This document shows, piece by piece, positions 32,149-33,756 of a stretch of DNA of 33,756 bases. Origin of the DNA: Microcaldota archaeon (GTDB taxonomy: Archaea; Micrarchaeota; Micrarchaeia; Micrarchaeales; CABMGC01). The DNA lies in assembly GCA_021803245.1 (NCBI GenBank), contig JAJZLT010000002.1, forward strand, positions 1-33,756, in the 5' to 3' direction. The stretch's first letter is position 1. Every line of letters begins with the position of its first letter. The position numbers and the translations under genes are program-made. The notes under the pieces were generated by a model, which worked only from the letters and a program-made list of their open reading frames with translations, ran no database searches and was not told the origin of the DNA.

Positions 32149-32642
32149 GCCGGAGGATTGTCCTTCCTGAAGAGCAGGGTCTTGTGCTCTGATCCCCTTA
32201 TCTCTATTCTTCTGCTTCTTCCATCCACTATCTTAAATCCTGCTTTTTTGAAGAATTTGCACGCATGCTCATTCTCCTTTATTACCTCGGCTTCGAAGCT
32301 TTTTATACTCGCCTTCTCCGATTCCTTTATGGAAAAATTCAGCAGTTTTAAGCCTTCGCCTTTACCGGTAATCTTTTTTATAAGTATAATCGCTATTACT
32401 CCTTCGCCGTGCTCCTTCCGGGTTATCTCGCACTCGCCCACTATCGTCGAGTCCTTTATTGCAACTATATCTATAAGCTCCTTTCTCTCCGCTCCTCTGA
32501 TCTTAAGCATGAATATGCTCATGAATTCTTCGAGTGTAGGCTCCTTCTCGAACCACATGGCAAGCGGTTCCTCCTTGTAAACCTTCTTTACGAACTCGTA
32601 AAGCTCGGGCAGGTCACGCTCCCTTACGCTTCTGAACTCCAT
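32142..32642 (-). CDS. GNAT-family N-acetyltransferase
   Basis: 166 aa. MEFRSVRERDLPELYEFVKK is the GNAT start, VGECEITR is beta-4-like, IKKITGKGEGLKLLNFSIKE is the acetyl-CoA loop region (somewhat degenerate compared with Q/RxxGxG/A), and NEHACKFFKKAGFKIVDGR is the usual C-terminal part. The substrate could be a protein N-terminus or a small molecule. It is intact, unlike the GNAT remnant in the island. Overlaps the preceding convergent gene by 7 nt. Confidence 0.85.
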   Translation of the reverse strand: MEFRSVRERDLPELYEFVKKVYKEEPLAMWFEKEPTLEEFMSIFMLKIRGAERKELIDIVAIKDSTIVGECEITRKEHGEGVIAIILIKKITGKGEGLKLLNFSIKESEKASIKSFEAEVIKENEHACKFFKKAGFKIVDGRSRRIEIRGSEHKTLLFRKDNPPAQ

Positions 32643-32813
32643 CTCCCTCCCACTAATTACTTTACGCAGAAGCGTTTTTTAAATATTGTTGCAGCAAACA
32701 GGTGATATCTTACCACCCGCAAGCTGCGCAGGATTATCGTCCATTTGTTAATCCAGTACTGATATCTGGCTTGCGAAGAAAGGTTTTAAGCGGTTGGCTT
32801 TCATGTATAAAGT

Positions 32814-33008
32814 ATGGCAATTACAAAAAGTACTGCAAAGAAGATACTTTTAGAAGCAGGGGCGGAGAGAGTAAGCGATGATGCCGTCATTGAGTTTTCA
32901 GAGATGATGAACAAGTATGCATACAGGATAGCCAAAAAGGCAGTTGCTTTATCTGCCCATGCAAAGAGGAAGACCGTTAAGAAAGATGATATCAATCTGG
33001 CTAGGTAG
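32814..33008 (+). CDS. Archaeal histone
   Basis: 64 aa, HMf/HTk-like. The histone fold is covered: ITKSTAKKILLEAGAERVSD (helix 1, loop 1), DAVIEFSEMMNKYAYRIAKK (helix 2), AVALSAHAKRKTVKKDDINL (loop 2, helix 3). AGAERVSDDA is the family's best-conserved stretch. It lacks N- or C-terminal tails and would form tetramers or polymers wrapping DNA. TATA-like GGTTTTAAGC lies about 26 nt upstream, so the transcript is probably leaderless. Confidence 0.96.
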   Translation: MAITKSTAKKILLEAGAERVSDDAVIEFSEMMNKYAYRIAKKAVALSAHAKRKTVKKDDINLAR

Positions 33009-33017
33009 GCTCTATTT

Positions 33018-33350
33018 TTACTGTGTGGATGCGGCAGCCAGCGAAATACCCAGAAGCTTGAGCAGGATTATCGTGCCTAAACCCGGGAGCCCGAAGATTG
33101 CTATTGGTATTACTAAGGATACAGAGATTGGAATACCGAGATTGAAAAGAAAATTCAGGAGGAACAGAGCGACTATGCCAAGTATGCTGTTTGCCAATAT
33201 GCCAAATATTATCTTGAGCAGGAACTTGCCCAGCTTGAAGACTATCAGCAGGACTACCGCTATTGCAGCGACTATTATGGCTGCAGAGATTATGTAATTC
33301 AATGTAGGCACGGTAGCAGCGGCTGAGAGCAGCATTTCCGTGGCAGGCAT
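33018..33350 (-). CDS. BofA-like membrane protein
   Basis: 110 aa, almost entirely hydrophobic. AIIVAAIAVVLLIVFKLGKF, LLKIIFGILANSILGIVALF and GIPISVSLVIPIAIFGLPGLG match the pro-sigmaK-processing inhibitor BofA fold found in small archaeal proteins. The function in archaea is unknown. The track's 174-aa start at 33542 is unlikely: TATATATTTCC on the minus strand (about 33368-33378) sits about 25 nt before the ATG at 33350, and the longer frame would overlap the RNase P promoter. Confidence 0.75.
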   Translation of the reverse strand: MPATEMLLSAAATVPTLNYIISAAIIVAAIAVVLLIVFKLGKFLLKIIFGILANSILGIVALFLLNFLFNLGIPISVSLVIPIAIFGLPGLGTIILLKLLGISLAAASTQ

Positions 33351-33481
33351 AATCTTGATGGGTTGGAAATATATAAGAATTTGTGGTGTCAGAGGCAGTA
33401 TGCAATTTCTTGCATTCCCCGGCCTTCCGGCACAGATGGAAGCGTGGCTCTCTGACTTCAGGATCTGAGCACAACCCGAAC

Positions 33482-33491
33482 TTTTATATAA
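33482..33491 (+). promoter_or_regulatory. TATA-like box of the RNase P RNA gene
   Basis: TTTTATATAA about 26 nt upstream of the predicted 5' end (33513). This spacing is normal for archaeal TATA-dependent genes and supports the mapped start. Confidence 0.65.
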
Positions 33492-33512
33492 CAGCACTGG
33501 CGTATAAGATTG

Positions 33513-33756
33513 TGTGGTGTGTGGGTGGCTGACGGCCTTCAATGGCTGAGGAAGCTCTCTCCATGCGAGTAGCGCGCAGAGCCTAATAGCTCTATTCGGA
33601 ACAGAAACGAGACCGCTGCGGCGTCACATGCGATGACGATACGAGCGCGCCGGTGCGGATGAAACGTGCCGATGCGTGCGCTGTGTGCATGCAAGGCTAT
33701 AATAGCCGCTTAGTCTAATGCCACCTAAAACAGAAGAGAGGCTACGGCACACCACA
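33513..33756 (+). ncRNA. rnpB: RNase P RNA
   Basis: A 244-nt structured RNA that runs to the last base of the window. P1 is a perfect 9-bp stem, TGTGGTGTG (33513-33521) with CACACCACA (33748-33756). Conserved region I appears as GAGGAAGCTC, the CRII-like segment as AACAGAAACGAGACCGC, the archaeal GATGAAACG-type loop as GGATGAAACGTGCC, and the 3' part as CGCTTAGTCTAATGCCACCT, then ACAGAAGAGAGGCTAC (CRV). GTGGCT can pair with GGCTAC as P2. It is the catalytic RNA that trims the 5' ends of tRNAs. It is short for archaeal type A RNA; the mature 3' end could extend past the window. Confidence 0.9.

Noticed and set aside
32700-32785. Possible C/D-box guide RNA before the histone gene (GTGATAT ... 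CTGATA)
   Set aside because: The C box does not match RTGATGA and no C'/D' pair is seen.
33351-33542. Longer BofA-like ORF (174 aa) and the overlapping 157-aa ORF at 33001-33474
   Set aside because: The extension is non-hydrophobic, overlaps the RNase P promoter and lies before a better-placed TATA-like box; the 157-aa ORF is a frame shadow of the membrane protein.
1-33756. CRISPR array, rRNA genes, intact IS element or transposase
   Set aside because: No regularly spaced repeats, no rRNA-like conserved stretches and no transposase motif seen on either strand.

Overview
The window is archaeal chromosome. Evidence: a histone, aIF2-beta, aIF1A, a RIO1-type kinase, RNA polymerase subunit K (Rpo6), Sec61-beta, a geranylgeranyl-reductase-type lipid enzyme, archaeal-type RNase P RNA, a tRNA with a bulge-helix-bulge intron, and many TATA-like boxes 23-27 nt before a start codon (leaderless transcripts). 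Compact spacing, many short secreted or membrane proteins and a minigluzincin-like gene suggest a small-genome DPANN archaeon, perhaps Micrarchaeota-like. That lineage is inference only.

Layout. 1-2.8 kb is AT-rich: a small uncertain ORF, then a two-wHTH Lrp-like regulator divergent from a DMT transporter with a soluble C-terminal extension. 3-4.9 kb is a translation block: YbjQ-like protein, aIF2-beta, aIF1A, and convergent RIO1. 4.9-9.4 kb is cell-surface: a signal-peptide protein, a GT39-like membrane glycosyltransferase translationally coupled to a NodU-type carbamoyltransferase, and Sec61-beta, which the ORF track missed. 9.4-13.7 kb holds an AbrB+wHTH regulator divergent from fused NAD(P)H-hydrate epimerase/dehydratase, a membrane protein and a YchF/Ygr210 GTPase. 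13.8-15.4 kb is tRNA-Leu(CAG), an AT-rich minigluzincin-like gene and a 487-nt non-coding stretch. 15.4-24.3 kb is housekeeping: sugar nucleotidyltransferase, signal peptidase, SMC, site-2 protease with CBS-like tail, metallophosphoesterase, geranylgeranyl reductase and Rpo6.

The most distinctive region is 24.4-27.3 kb. An intron-containing tRNA-Asp(GTC) is followed by AT-rich DNA with a VapBC-type toxin-antitoxin pair. Two further copies of the tRNA 3' end (12 nt exact; 28 nt with three mismatches) look like attachment-site scars. Genes in and beside it are decaying: a GNAT with an in-frame TAG, a VOC protein with an in-frame TAA, and a DUF4287-like gene with stops and frameshifts. I read it as the remnant of one or more tRNA-Asp-targeted insertions held by the toxin-antitoxin pair; no integrase is visible.

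27.3-33.8 kb carries a DUF4382-type secreted protein, an AIR-synthase-family enzyme, DinB-like protein, zinc alcohol dehydrogenase, membrane-anchored protein, GNAT acetyltransferase, histone, BofA-like membrane protein and RNase P RNA, which reaches the last base. I saw no CRISPR array, rRNA or intact transposase.
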